A DNA stretch of 57,713 nt from Ignavibacteriota bacterium (GCA_003820375.1 RPQH01000019.1:1-57713); one strand, 5' to 3'. Shown: positions 19,301 through 27,570, counted from the first letter of the stretch. Translations and numbers: made by a program. Notes: generated by a model from the letters alone, not told the origin.

Positions 19301-19570
19301 CTCTTCTTCTATTTCATTTATTTCAACAGTCTTATGTTTCTTTTTGAACTCCATAAGTTTCTGTTTGTGTTTTTCAGCAACTTCAATATCTGATTTGAAG
19401 TGTCCCAGCACTTTTTTATAAACGCTATCATCCACTTTGGACATAATACCGCTTACCTCGATGCCTATCCTTTTAAGATAGTCGAGTACCTCAGTGCTTT
19501 GCCTGTTAACTTCTTTAGCAATGCTGAATATACTTTTTCCCTGTCCTGTATTTGCTTTGGTATCGGGCAT
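16352..19570 (-). CDS. infB: Translation initiation factor IF-2
   Basis: A 1072-residue GTPase that places initiator tRNA in the ribosomal P site. The N-terminal IF2-N motif (SIAKEVNRQSTEVLDYL) is followed by a very long charged region (about 70-470). That region contains a coiled-coil-like KKxEExE stretch, a run of KE-rich repeats (KEVKEVKEVKK) and a glutamine-rich tract in which PGTYQQRTGQQ-like units recur about four times. The G domain starts near 575: G1 is GHVDHGKT, G3 is DTPGHEAF and G4 is NKID. Domains II-IV follow to the C-terminus. The G domain and C-terminal half look intact; the N-terminal extension is unusually long. Confidence 0.97.
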   Translation of the reverse strand: MPDTKANTGQGKSIFSIAKEVNRQSTEVLDYLKRIGIEVSGIMSKVDDSVYKKVLGHFKSDIEVAEKHKQKLMEFKKKHKTVEINEIEEELKRDKDKKLKEEEERNRKLLEEEQKKIERELQIQRDLDEKRRLIELKKEQIEREKREKEERELALKKQAEEAAAKKAAEEEAAKKSREEKPVKPEVKEAKETKEVKEVKEVKKEAKKETKPEILTEIPVPKQTVQPMKQVQPKQVQPQKPGTHQHRTGQQQKPGTYQQRTGQQRTGQSPQKPGTYQQRTGQQKPPYKGDKKKEGFTPQSTTGKKTEHQGTQDKRPPYNKFKRDERPPFDKKKEGFTYNKPKTDSTRPERTYEKVTIKEDFKKKKPYPGQRQDSRGPFKKSFGTSHGKPGAPGTEQKKDGSPDSAEARKREQEKKNKAKKQKYTDGTEAKKRKKYDEEVLNIEIEDAIRETMAKMDDAGTPTSRTQLRKRKKKERIEQEQKQQEEYLAKQNILQVTEFLSTSELAVLMSIDVNQLIQKAFALGMMVTINQRLDKDLIVLLADEFGYKVDFHKEYEVDLLADSEDLPETLIHRPPVVTIMGHVDHGKTSLLDYIRKANVVAGEAGGITQHIGAYQVKLENGKLITFLDTPGHEAFTAMRARGAQITDIVVLVVAADDSVMPQTIEAINHSLAANVPIIIAVNKIDKPNADPNRIKTQLAEKGILVEEWGGKYQSVEIAAKHGTNVEVLLEKILLEAEVLDLKANADRTARGVIVEAQLDKGKGILSSVLVQKGTLKIGDSFVAGVYSGKVRAMFDERGKRVEVVKPATPVQVLGFDGMPQAGDTFVVLDSEKDTKEISLKRQQLKREQDFRQIKFTTLDDISKQIKEGRQVDLNVIIKGDVDGSVEALSDSLLKLTTGEVRVSVIHKGIGEISENDVLLATASKAIIIGFNVRPNLKARKLAQAEKVDIRLHNIIYDVINEIKLALEGLLEPEKSEEVLATVEVRDTFKVPKVGVVAGCYVLDGKIVRGNKVRLLREGFVIFDGNILSLKRFKDDVREVEAGYECGIGLENFNDIKVADIIESYKIVETKRKLA

Positions 19571-19604
19571 TAAATAATAATTCCGTTAAATTAATTTTTA
19601 AAAT

Positions 19605-20714
19605 TTATTTTTCATCGCTTGAAGCAGCAGAATCTTCTTCTGTAACTGCCTCTTCACCATTGGTTGATTCTTCTTTCGGAGTCCCGTCTTTTCTCTCAAC
19701 ATCTATCTCATATCCGGTTAACTTTGAGGCAAGCTTTATGTTCTGCCCGTTCTTGCCGATAATAAGTGATATCTGGTCTTCATCAGCTATTATCTTTGCA
19801 AACTTATTAACCTTATCAAGATATATATCTTTTAGTTTTGCAGGTGCCAGTGCACGGGCAATATATAATGCAATATCTTCCGAATAATTTATTACATCAA
19901 TGTTCTCATTACAAAGCTCACGCACTATAGAATGAATCCTTATTCCTTTCATTCCAACGCAGGCTCCTACTGCATCTATTCTGTCATCATAGGAAGTTAC
20001 AGCGACCTTAGCTCTTTCGCCCGGTTCACGTGCAATTCCTTTTATTTCTATTATTCCGTCATATATTTCCGGAATTTCAAGTTCGAATAATTTCTTAAGA
20101 AATTCATCACACGCTCTTGAGACCACTATCAAAGGCGGACCCGATGGCTTTTTCTGAACTTCTTTTATATATACTCTTATTGATTCGCCTTTTTTATATC
20201 TTTCCTTCGGTATTTGTTCGTTTTTCGGGAAGATAACCTCATGGCTGTTATGTATCAATAAAATATAATTCGGCTTCATCTGGTATATTTCGCCAACAAT
20301 AATCTCGCCGCCCATATCCTTATAGTCATTATACACAATTTCTTTTTCTATTTCGCGTATCTTCTGGTTAAGGTTCTGTTTCAGGTTCACAATGTGTCTT
20401 CTGCCGAAGCTTATAAAATCAAGAACCTCAACATAATCATCACCGGCTGCAAGCTCTTCGCCTGATTTATCCAGTGCTGTTTCAGGATCAATTTCTGTTT
20501 CAGGGTCTTCAACGTTTTCAACAACCTTTTTAAAGAGATACATTTCTATATCTCCTTTATCCATATTCACGATTACGTCAAAATTTGAGTTTTGACCGTA
20601 CTTCTTTTTTATCATCATACCGAAAACATCTTTAATAATACTTTCAAGGACATCCCTGTCCATTTTTTTGTCCTTAACCATTTGTGAAAATGATTCAACT
20701 ATATCAGATTTCAT
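19605..20714 (-). CDS. nusA: Transcription termination/antitermination factor NusA
   Basis: A 369-residue RNA-polymerase-binding factor affecting pausing, termination and antitermination. In order it has the N-terminal polymerase-binding domain (about 1-130), an S1 domain starting near IVGEIYQMKPNYILL, and two KH domains, the first with GACVGMKGIRIHSIVREL and the second with LIIGKNGQNIKLASKLTG. The C-terminal tail is short, acidic and serine-rich, without the AR repeats of Escherichia coli NusA. It is the first gene of the operon; rimP, usually upstream, is not present. A terminator-like hairpin lies 26 bases before its start codon, which may allow autoregulation. Confidence 0.96.
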   Translation of the reverse strand: MKSDIVESFSQMVKDKKMDRDVLESIIKDVFGMMIKKKYGQNSNFDVIVNMDKGDIEMYLFKKVVENVEDPETEIDPETALDKSGEELAAGDDYVEVLDFISFGRRHIVNLKQNLNQKIREIEKEIVYNDYKDMGGEIIVGEIYQMKPNYILLIHNSHEVIFPKNEQIPKERYKKGESIRVYIKEVQKKPSGPPLIVVSRACDEFLKKLFELEIPEIYDGIIEIKGIAREPGERAKVAVTSYDDRIDAVGACVGMKGIRIHSIVRELCNENIDVINYSEDIALYIARALAPAKLKDIYLDKVNKFAKIIADEDQISLIIGKNGQNIKLASKLTGYEIDVERKDGTPKEESTNGEEAVTEEDSAASSDEK

Positions 20715-20740
20715 CGTAGTATATTTTTATTTGTTTATAG

Positions 20741-20770
20741 AAAAAAAATGACGCTTGGTAAGAGCGTCAT
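20741..20770 (-). terminator. Terminator-like hairpin in the nusA leader (possible attenuator)
   Basis: On the minus strand, ATGACGCT and AGCGTCAT form an 8-base-pair stem around a 7-base loop, followed by an unbroken run of T (complement of the A run at 20741-20747). It lies 26 bases upstream of the nusA start. No gene on this strand ends just upstream: the next minus-strand gene is more than a kilobase away. It is therefore not an obvious end-of-gene terminator and may control read-through into the operon. Confidence 0.6.
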
Positions 20771-20973
20771 CGAAAACTTAACATTTTAACTTGTAAATAT
20801 AGCAATTAAATAATCTTGAAGCAATATACGGTTTTAGCATGATTTGTTAAAAATCACTGTTTTTCACAAGAATTGGACGCTAAAATCCAAATTGTCAGCC
20901 ATATATAGGAACCCAAATTTTTTTAATGGGGTTTCTCTTTTGTTGCTAAATTTGATGAATTTTGAATAAAATC

Positions 20974-21615
20974 ATGAATAAATATATTTTTTTCTTTATT
21001 ATAATTGGTTCATTTTATATTAATGCCTGCAATAAAGATGACAGAACATCAACTCTAAGGGAAAACACAACTTCCACCCCTGATACAAAAAATGACAGCT
21101 CGGGTATCCAGGCAGCACTTGATAACATGATGAGGAGCCTGCATGCTCAGAAAATAACAGGTAATCCGGACTATGATTTTGCAATGCTGATGATTCCGCA
21201 TCATCAGGGGGCAGTAGATATTTCAAGCACATACCTTGGTACAGCAAAAGACCCACAAATAAAATCGATTGCCGAACAGATAATAGGTAAGAACAAGTCC
21301 GAAATTAACGAGCTAAAAAGCTGGAGCACTGTTTATAAAGATACCATTGAAACTGTAGAAGGGGATAAATACAAAGGAATAATAAATGATAATATGACTG
21401 AGATGATGAAGCACATGGAGCTGATTAGAAGCTCTGACCCCGATGTTGACTTTGTTGTGGTTATGGTTCCTCACCACAGGGATGCAATTGAAATGGCAAA
21501 GGTTGAAATTGACTTCGGTAAAGACGAAAAACTAAAGAGCATGGCAAAAAATATGATTAAAGACCTCCAGGAACAAATCAGGGTTATGGAAGAGTGGAGA
21601 GCGAAGAGAGAATAG
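20974..21615 (+). CDS. DUF305-type lipoprotein
   Basis: A 213-residue protein with an N-terminal hydrophobic segment and a lipobox-like Ile-Asn-Ala-Cys. The mature part contains two ferritin-like/DUF305 halves, each with a paired-histidine motif: MIPHHQGAVD near residue 70 and MVPHHRDAIEMA near 165. DUF305 proteins are often linked to copper or other metal handling outside the cell, though the role of most is unproven. I use the ATG at 20974; a TTG 12 bases earlier is the other possible start. The stop codon is followed at once by a GAGTT-type tandem array. Confidence 0.85.
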   Translation: MNKYIFFFIIIGSFYINACNKDDRTSTLRENTTSTPDTKNDSSGIQAALDNMMRSLHAQKITGNPDYDFAMLMIPHHQGAVDISSTYLGTAKDPQIKSIAEQIIGKNKSEINELKSWSTVYKDTIETVEGDKYKGIINDNMTEMMKHMELIRSSDPDVDFVVVMVPHHRDAIEMAKVEIDFGKDEKLKSMAKNMIKDLQEQIRVMEEWRAKRE

Positions 21616-21682
21616 AGTTAGAGAGTTGGGAGTTGGAGAGTTGAGAGTTCAAGAGTTGGGAGTTCAAGAGTCGGGAGTTAGA
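21616..21682 (+). repeat. GAGTT tandem array after the DUF305 gene
   Basis: Units related to GAGTTGGGAGTTCAA (15 bases) and the shorter GAGAGTTG begin directly after the stop codon at 21613-21615. Other arrays of this word lie at 24701, 33640, 33884, 39335 and 39588. Confidence 0.8.
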
Positions 21683-21690
21683 GCGCTACA

Positions 21691-21970
21691 CCTCTTTCCC
21701 AAATTTTCCCTAGATCCCTGTGGGACCATTTGGGAAAGCCACTCCGAGGCAATGCAGGTCTTAGTTTGAATCTTCGCTTCTGAGGCAGTGTCAGGTCTTA
21801 CTTTGAATCTTCACTTCCGGGGCAGTGTCAGGTCTTACTTTGAAGATATGGATTAGCTTAAATTCTGAGGCAGTGTCAGGTCTTAGTTTGAAGATATGGA
21901 TTAGCTTAGATTAACTGATATATTTGATAGAAAAAGAAAGAACTTAAATTAACAATAATTGACCTGACGC
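21691..21970. repeat. Degenerate CCCAAAT hairpin and four GTGTCAGGTC units
   Basis: CTTTCCCAAAT near 21694 and ATTTGGGAAAG near 21728 form a degenerate copy of the CCCAAAT hairpin. After it, GGCAGTGTCAGGTCTTA with slight variation occurs four times (about 21748, 21784, 21821 and 21869), each followed by TTTGAA. The inverse word GACCTGACGC is at 21961-21970. No gene is seen in this stretch or in the 75 bases that follow. Confidence 0.65.
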
Positions 21971-22044
21971 AAGCGTTAGCTTAAGATGACTGTAGGATTT
22001 ACAATTGCACATATTCAAAAAGCAACTGAAACAGATTAATCTCT

Positions 22045-22953
22045 TTAATAATACTTCACATTTGCAAAAGTTCTTTTGATTGCTTTTTTATATTTATAAA
22101 CTGGATAACCGAATATCACAGCAACTCCCGGAACATGCTTTTGTGGAATTCCGTATTTCTCCTTAAACTTATTTGCTCCTTTTTTTATGAATGGTCCAAT
22201 AGTGCCAATCATACATGTGCCAAGTCCTAATGATTGTGCCGTAATCATTGCATAAGTGGCGGGAATAACCGGGTCAACAGGGTCGGCGTATAACGTACCG
22301 TAAAAATACATGACAAGCGGTGCATCGTAAAGAACCCAGTCCTCACCAATTTCTTTTTTCTCAGGGAAAAAATCCATAAGCGGTACAATAAAGTTTTTCA
22401 TCATTTCATGCTCCTCTTTGCTCATGAATAAACGCCAGAGCTTCAGCATAAATGATGAAAACATCCATTTCATTTTTTGAAGTGTATCAACAAAATCAAA
22501 TGCAAACTCTCTTACTTTATCTTTTCCTTTAACAACAAGAACACACACATCTGATGGTGGTATTCCCATAGGTGCAGTCGATGCGGCTTTTAGTATCTCA
22601 TCAATAACCTCCTGTTCGACTTCCCTGTTCTTAAACTCCCTTGTGCTTCTCCGTGAAAGCAGTAATGAATAAAGCTGTTCCATGTTTGCTCTCTGCTCTT
22701 TTGCGGGAAGCGGGATGAAATCATCCTGTGACAGCGTTCTTCCGTTAACGAAAATACACTCAAGCGGACAAACCGCTTCACACTGCCCGCACCCGATACA
22801 TCCGAACATCTTTGACTGGTCAACTAATATTTTCCCGTTTTCTTCATAAAGCGAACTCTTGCAAACCTTAAGGCAAAGTTTGCACATGTTGCATTTTTCA
22901 TAATCGACTGTAATTTCTGCATACTCTGCGGTTCGGCTGGTTTTTAATATCAT
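22045..22953 (-). CDS. Ferredoxin-nitroreductase fusion protein
   Basis: A 302-residue protein of two parts. Residues 20-65 form a two-cluster 4Fe-4S ferredoxin domain: Cys21, 24, 27 and 31, then Cys52, 55, 58 and 62, each as CxxCxxCxxxC. From about residue 95 the nitroreductase fold begins with LLLSRRSTREFKNREV, the FMN-binding Arg-Arg-Ser motif, followed by AAxTAPMGIPPSDVCV. The C-terminal GLGTCMIG and VPGVAVIFGYP blocks also match nitroreductases. Such fusions are common in anaerobes and may pass electrons from the clusters to FMN; the substrate is unknown. No signal peptide. Monocistronic by its surroundings. Confidence 0.9.
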   Translation of the reverse strand: MILKTSRTAEYAEITVDYEKCNMCKLCLKVCKSSLYEENGKILVDQSKMFGCIGCGQCEAVCPLECIFVNGRTLSQDDFIPLPAKEQRANMEQLYSLLLSRRSTREFKNREVEQEVIDEILKAASTAPMGIPPSDVCVLVVKGKDKVREFAFDFVDTLQKMKWMFSSFMLKLWRLFMSKEEHEMMKNFIVPLMDFFPEKKEIGEDWVLYDAPLVMYFYGTLYADPVDPVIPATYAMITAQSLGLGTCMIGTIGPFIKKGANKFKEKYGIPQKHVPGVAVIFGYPVYKYKKAIKRTFANVKYY

Positions 22954-23170
22954 GGCTGTTATAATTAAAGTTTTTTATTGTGGATGTAAAAGTATATACA
23001 AAAATAATAAATTGAGAAATGATTATAAATGAAATAAATGGAAGATAACAGAAACCTGGTGCTCTTATTTGTATATTATTTATCTCTAGCTTTCTTTCCC
23101 CCTGACTGCAGCAAGCCCGACTGCAACGGGCAGGCAAATTTTTCTTAGAGTTCTATAGAATTATTGGATG

Positions 23171-23270
23171 TACCCACACCACTCCTTACCAAATTTCTAT
23201 TTGGTAAAGTTTTTCAGGAGATTTATAATCCTTCAATATACTTTCCCAAATAGAAATTTGGGAAAGAGGA
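23171..23270. repeat. Double-hairpin element, copy 1
   Basis: The left hairpin (23185-23209) pairs TTACCAAAT with ATTTGGTAA; the right hairpin (23241-23266) pairs CTTTCCCAAAT with ATTTGGGAAAG. Between them is GAGATTTATAATCCT. The same arrangement, including the leading CCACACCACTCCTT and the middle words, recurs at 55271-55370. Confidence 0.8.
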
Positions 23271-23318
23271 GCACTGAGTTTGTAATTTGGGAAAAAGGGC
23301 TGCTGAATTAAGTAATTA

Positions 23319-23403
23319 CAAACCTTATAAACCTTACAAACCTTACAAACCTTACAAACCTTACAAACCTTATAAACTTTATAAACCTTATAAACCTTAC
23401 AAA
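23319..23403 (-). repeat. 9-base tandem array after the nuclease-family gene
   Basis: About nine units of AAACCTTAC/AAACCTTAT, directly next to the stop codon at 23404-23406. In gene sense the unit reads GGTTTGTAA or GGTTTATAA. Confidence 0.85.
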
Positions 23404-24645
23404 CTATTTACTTAATATCATTTTTTTCGTAACAACATTTCCATCGGAGGTCAACGTGTAAAAGTACATTCCGCTTGGATGGTTAGATGCATCCCATTCA
23501 ATCTCATATTTGCCTGCATGTTGTTTTTGATTAACAAGTACTGCAACTTCTCTTCCCACTACATCATATACAGCAAGCTTTACATAATTGCTCACTGATA
23601 ATTGGTAATTGATAATTGTTTTAGGATTAAAAGGATTTGGATAATTCTGGTACAATTCAAACTTAGCGGCAATTTCAGAATTATTCTGAACAGAAATTGC
23701 CGGTCCCATTATGAACTTTGCAAACACCGGGAGATGGTCTGATGCATAATGTAATGCATTGGCAACAACCTGCGGCACTGCATTGTTTGGGGGACGGTTT
23801 ATAGAATCATTGAAATGATTTCCGTCATTACCGTAAGCAATTAATGACTGCGGAACAACCTTTATACCGCCCACCTCATTTACAGCTTTTGAATATAATA
23901 TCATATCGAACCTGTCATCCATACCGCCGTTTGCACCGCCGCCAAACTGACGTACTCTGGGTGACTGTGTATGATAAATTGCGTATGAACTGTTATTCCA
24001 CGTTCCGGTTAAAGTATACATATCAATAAAATGACCTTCGTTACCGGAGATAACCTGAAGCAGTTTCTGGTATGCCGGTTCTGTTGAGCCGTAAATATTG
24101 AAATCACCGGTTACCATAAAATTACTTCCCAACGGAAGGGCATTGGTAACTTTTCTTAAGCTGTCAACTTCCCTTGCCCTCTGCTGCTGGTCTGCTGATG
24201 TATTGCTTGCCTTTAAATGAACTGCATATAATCTTATTGTATCCTGCGTTGTAATATGCACAAGCTTGAACTCATTAATATCTCTAAGCTCAGTATGAAT
24301 TGGTGTATTACTGATGAAGGTAAATTTTGATGTTTTGAAAAATATTCCGTTATCACTGTCCGGTCCATTGATAAAAGTACCCGCGGCATAAGTGCCGAGA
24401 CCAAGAGCATTTAATACTCTGTCCCGTATTGCAAACACTGCATTTTGCGAACCGATTTCTTCGACTACAAGAATATCGGGATTAGTGTTTTGCATGACTG
24501 TGCGGTAATATGGATTACGCGATGTATCCGATACATCATAATTGAGCAGGTTATAATTCATAATTTTGACCGTATCCTGAGAATAGGAGAGTCCTGTATA
24601 AGCAGAAACTACAAACAGTATTAGCAGAAAGTATGTTTTTTTCAT
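23404..24645 (-). CDS. Secreted endonuclease/exonuclease/phosphatase-family protein with type IX sorting domain
   Basis: A 413-residue protein with a signal peptide (cleavage likely after the SYSQ region, about residue 22). Residues 25-315 are an EEP (DNase I-like) domain. The MNYNLLNYD start carries the conserved Asn, VVEEIG the metal-binding Glu, VHLKA the His, GDFNIYG the Asp/Asn pair and ASDHLPVFA the final Asp-His. The last 75 residues are a type IX sorting domain beginning NYPNPFNPKTIINYQLS and ending SGMYFYTLTSDGNVVTKKMIL, so the protein is likely exported and attached to the surface or released. It may digest extracellular DNA or act on phosphate esters; which is not determined. Confidence 0.9.
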   Translation of the reverse strand: MKKTYFLLILFVVSAYTGLSYSQDTVKIMNYNLLNYDVSDTSRNPYYRTVMQNTNPDILVVEEIGSQNAVFAIRDRVLNALGLGTYAAGTFINGPDSDNGIFFKTSKFTFISNTPIHTELRDINEFKLVHITTQDTIRLYAVHLKASNTSADQQQRAREVDSLRKVTNALPLGSNFMVTGDFNIYGSTEPAYQKLLQVISGNEGHFIDMYTLTGTWNNSSYAIYHTQSPRVRQFGGGANGGMDDRFDMILYSKAVNEVGGIKVVPQSLIAYGNDGNHFNDSINRPPNNAVPQVVANALHYASDHLPVFAKFIMGPAISVQNNSEIAAKFELYQNYPNPFNPKTIINYQLSVSNYVKLAVYDVVGREVAVLVNQKQHAGKYEIEWDASNHPSGMYFYTLTSDGNVVTKKMILSK

Positions 24646-24700
24646 TAAAAGTTTAAATTTTTCATGAATATATACTGATTCCGTATTTAATTAAAGGCGA

Positions 24701-24863
24701 AAGAGTTAGAGTGTTGAAGTGTTGGGAGTTTGAGAGTTGGGATAGGGAATTTTTAATTATAGGGCAGTGTCAGATGTTAGTTTGAAAATTTGGATAAATT
24801 CAAATCATTATAATATGAAATCAGAAAGAGAATAACTCTCTTTTTCCGGATTCATCTGACACA
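24701..24863. repeat. GAGTT array and GTGTCAGATG element
   Basis: 24701-24744 is an array of GAGTT words (GAGTTAGAGTGTTG and GGGAGTTTGAGAGTTG). 24761-24863 is an element with inverted ends, GCAGTGTCAGATG at the left and CATCTGACACA at the right, and the TTAGTTTGAA word seen in the four-fold repeat near 21748. No gene is present between 24646 and 24944. Confidence 0.65.
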
Positions 24864-24944
24864 ATTCGAACACAGGATTATTTAGAAAGATTTTGAATAA
24901 TAAGCATTCTAAAACTTAATGTATATTAGAGATAGAACAAATTT

Positions 24945-26153
24945 TCACTTTACGCTAAAAACTAAAAATGGTCTTTTGGGAGTACCAAATAAATAACCTT
25001 TAGGTGAAAGCACCGGACCTGTAGTACCCATCCAATAAGACGGTAGAGGACATATCCATCTTATATTTCCTGCTATATCTAAAGAGAACGCTTTGAATTC
25101 ATAATATCCCTCGGATAGAAAATAAATATTTTGATTATCATCAAGTACTATTGAATGTTCAGCTTTTCTATAATTACTATTTGAAATTCCTGTACTCCAT
25201 AAAAAATTACCTAAGGTATCTAAAGCCATTATATTTAATCCAAGAGAGTCTATAATAATTTTATTATCCCATGTAATTGCAGGAACACATTGGGGATAAA
25301 TTAACTTGTCCCATCTTAGTTTTCCTTCTTTATTCAGGGATATTAATTTATCGGTACTGGTAAAGTATATATTGTTAGCCGCATCAATCACAACTGAAAA
25401 AGAACAAATATTATGAGTAAAATTACCATACTCCCATAATATATTTCCATCTTTAGTTGCTTTTGTTATTTTGCAATCCGTATAATTTTGATAGCTGTAA
25501 AAATAAATATTATCTTCTTTATCTATTGCAGGCCAGCCAACGGCAGAACCCTCTGAACTTGCAAGCCGCCATTTAATATTTCCTTCCGGAGTAATAGCCG
25601 TTAACTTTTCTTGAGTTGCATCATATATTGTACCGTCTCTTCCAATAATTGGTATTGTAGCACTTTTAGCATCAAACATCCGCCATAGTTTTTTTCCACT
25701 GGAATCAATACAATAAAGGAATTCGTAATCCTGACAATAGAATTTTGTTTCATCATTAGATAATGCAAATCCGCACAATGCATTTGAATAAAAGGTATCA
25801 ATAGACCAAATAATAGAACCGTCAGGTCTGAATTTGTTTATCACTCCATAACTTTCATTTGTAGTTGATAAGTGGTATATATTGCCCATTGCATCAATGC
25901 TTGCTTCACCTCCATCATCACGCGGATGACTTGCTAAGGTATCTATCCAATAAATTGTACCTTCATTAACGGGTAGCATATTTACCCTAATAGAATTAGG
26001 ATTGCCTGTATGTCTGGCATTATAGCCAATCATAGGCCACATGGGTGAATGGTCTTCCACTGCCGGTGGAATTATTGGGTTATCTTCTGTACATCCTGAA
26101 AATATAAAAAGAACTGTGAGTAAACAAAAAAAATATTTAATATTCTTTTTCAT
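24945..26153 (-). CDS. PQQ-like beta-propeller lipoprotein, downstream paralogue
   Basis: A 402-residue lipoprotein with a signal and lipobox (FSGCTED), followed by MWPMIGYNARHTGNPNS and about six repeated blades of the pattern G-x-hydrophobic-W (SGKKLWRM, GNIKWRL, GNILWEYG, GKLRWDK, GNFLWST, GNIRWICP). This is the look of PQQ-like/outer-membrane-assembly propellers, though no cofactor site is evident. The start is the ATG at 26153, which overlaps the stop of the upstream paralogue as ATGA, so the two are translationally coupled. The N-terminal 117 bases from 25958 to 26074 are identical to those of the neighbour, while the rest has diverged. Confidence 0.85.
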   Translation of the reverse strand: MKKNIKYFFCLLTVLFIFSGCTEDNPIIPPAVEDHSPMWPMIGYNARHTGNPNSIRVNMLPVNEGTIYWIDTLASHPRDDGGEASIDAMGNIYHLSTTNESYGVINKFRPDGSIIWSIDTFYSNALCGFALSNDETKFYCQDYEFLYCIDSSGKKLWRMFDAKSATIPIIGRDGTIYDATQEKLTAITPEGNIKWRLASSEGSAVGWPAIDKEDNIYFYSYQNYTDCKITKATKDGNILWEYGNFTHNICSFSVVIDAANNIYFTSTDKLISLNKEGKLRWDKLIYPQCVPAITWDNKIIIDSLGLNIMALDTLGNFLWSTGISNSNYRKAEHSIVLDDNQNIYFLSEGYYEFKAFSLDIAGNIRWICPLPSYWMGTTGPVLSPKGYLFGTPKRPFLVFSVK

Positions 26154-27355
26154 TTTATACAATAAATCAAAAACGGTCTTTTCCGTGTCCCAAAAATATA
26201 TCCAAGCGGAGAAAGTGTTGGACCGGGATTACCATACCAGTAAGTAGGCAGCCCACAAGCCCATCTTAAATTCCCGGTTATACTCAGAGAAGCCGCTTTA
26301 TCCTGATCTGAAGCCCAAAAGAAAAAATAAGAATTATCATTGTCATCAAGAACAATCGAATGTTCTATAAACATATCTGTTATCATTACAGACTTCCACA
26401 ATTGTGAGCCGCCTGTATCCAGTGCAATAATATACTTGGTTGAATCTGTTATTATTATGTTATTTTTTGTTATTGCAGGTACTGTATTAATACCGTAGTT
26501 CTTAATCCACCTGAGATTTCCATTTTTGTCTAAAGATACCAATCCTTTGTTTGAATTGAGATAAATATTGTTAAAACCGTCTATTACCACACTAAAATAA
26601 TTGTAATTCTGCAACAGATTTTCATATCTCCATAAAATAGCACCAAACTTATTAAATTTTAACACTCCATAATTTGTACCTGATTCATTTATTACGTATA
26701 AATTTTCACCTCTATCCAATGCCGGTCTCCCAAACATTATCCCACCGCTGTTCACTTGCCATTTTATATTTCCATCAGGAGTTACTGCAGTAAGATTGTT
26801 ATTTAAAATTACATATATAGTTCCGTCTCTCCCAATTACCGGCATAGATACATAAGAACTTATTTGTTCAATCGCCCAAATAGTATTTCCTGAAGAATCT
26901 ATACACTTAAATCCATTTACATCCTGAAAATAAATTAACATTTCATTATTAGATAAAGCAAATCCTCCTCCCGAATGAATATATACTGAATCCTTAGACC
27001 AAATAATTGAACCATCGGGACGAATTTTAATTAGCTTTGGATCAGAAGACCTGTTAGAAAAATGATAAATATTTCCCAAGGCGTCAATTGCATTTTCACT
27101 TGCATTATTAAATGTGCTTGGATTTGTATCCAGAGTATCTACCCAATATATTTTACCTTCATTAACGGGTAGCATATTTACCCTAATAGAATTAGGATTG
27201 CCTGTATGTCTGGCATTATAGCCAATCATAGGCCACATGGGTGAATGGTCTTCCACTGCCGGTGGAATTAAAGGATTATCTTCAGTACATGAAGACAGGA
27301 TAAAAAGAACTGCGAGTAAACAAAAAAACCATGTATGTTTTTTTGTCAATTTCAA
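26150..27355 (-). CDS. PQQ-like beta-propeller lipoprotein, upstream paralogue
   Basis: A 401-residue lipoprotein with the lipobox LSSCTED, followed by the same VEDHSPMWPMIGYNARH block and propeller blades as the next gene (SGNTIWAI, GNIKWQVN, GAILWRYEN, GNLRWIKN, GGSQLWKS, GNLRWACG). Both proteins end in a LSPxGYxFGTxKRPFLI motif. No enzyme motif is seen; a role in binding or display at the envelope is an inference. It is the first gene of a coupled pair and lies divergently from the metal-uptake operon, so the 215-base gap holds promoters for both directions. Confidence 0.85.
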   Translation of the reverse strand: MKLTKKHTWFFCLLAVLFILSSCTEDNPLIPPAVEDHSPMWPMIGYNARHTGNPNSIRVNMLPVNEGKIYWVDTLDTNPSTFNNASENAIDALGNIYHFSNRSSDPKLIKIRPDGSIIWSKDSVYIHSGGGFALSNNEMLIYFQDVNGFKCIDSSGNTIWAIEQISSYVSMPVIGRDGTIYVILNNNLTAVTPDGNIKWQVNSGGIMFGRPALDRGENLYVINESGTNYGVLKFNKFGAILWRYENLLQNYNYFSVVIDGFNNIYLNSNKGLVSLDKNGNLRWIKNYGINTVPAITKNNIIITDSTKYIIALDTGGSQLWKSVMITDMFIEHSIVLDDNDNSYFFFWASDQDKAASLSITGNLRWACGLPTYWYGNPGPTLSPLGYIFGTRKRPFLIYCIK

Positions 27356-27532
27356 AATAATATTAATTTAGTAAGAACTTATAACTTTCTAATATATATT
27401 AAAAATACAGATATTTACACATAAAAATATATCAGCCGTTTTTAAAATTTACCTCCCTTTTAATCAGTGTAATCAGCTTTTTTCAGTGAAATCAGCGGTC
27501 AGGAACTTTTTTAAGCATACATCAATTTAAAT

Positions 27533-27546
27533 TTAGGTATGCCTAA
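27533..27546 (+). promoter_or_regulatory. Candidate DtxR/MntR-type operator
   Basis: TTAGG-TATG-CCTAA forms an inverted repeat 24 bases before the start of the regulator gene. It resembles the TTAGG...CCTAA halves of DtxR-family boxes. A further half-site, AACCTAAG, lies at 27562-27569, and the outer words GCATAC (27515) and GTATGC (27537) are also inverted. Binding here would let the metal-loaded regulator shut off its own operon. Confidence 0.5.
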
Positions 27547-27570
27547 CTTTGTTGTGAAGTGAACCTAAGT

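Larger units (their letters stand above)
22954..23403. other. Intergenic region with double-hairpin element and array
   Basis: No gene is supported. The first 200 bases show no clear signal. From 23171 it carries the double-hairpin element and then, up to the next stop codon, the 9-base tandem array. Confidence 0.6.
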
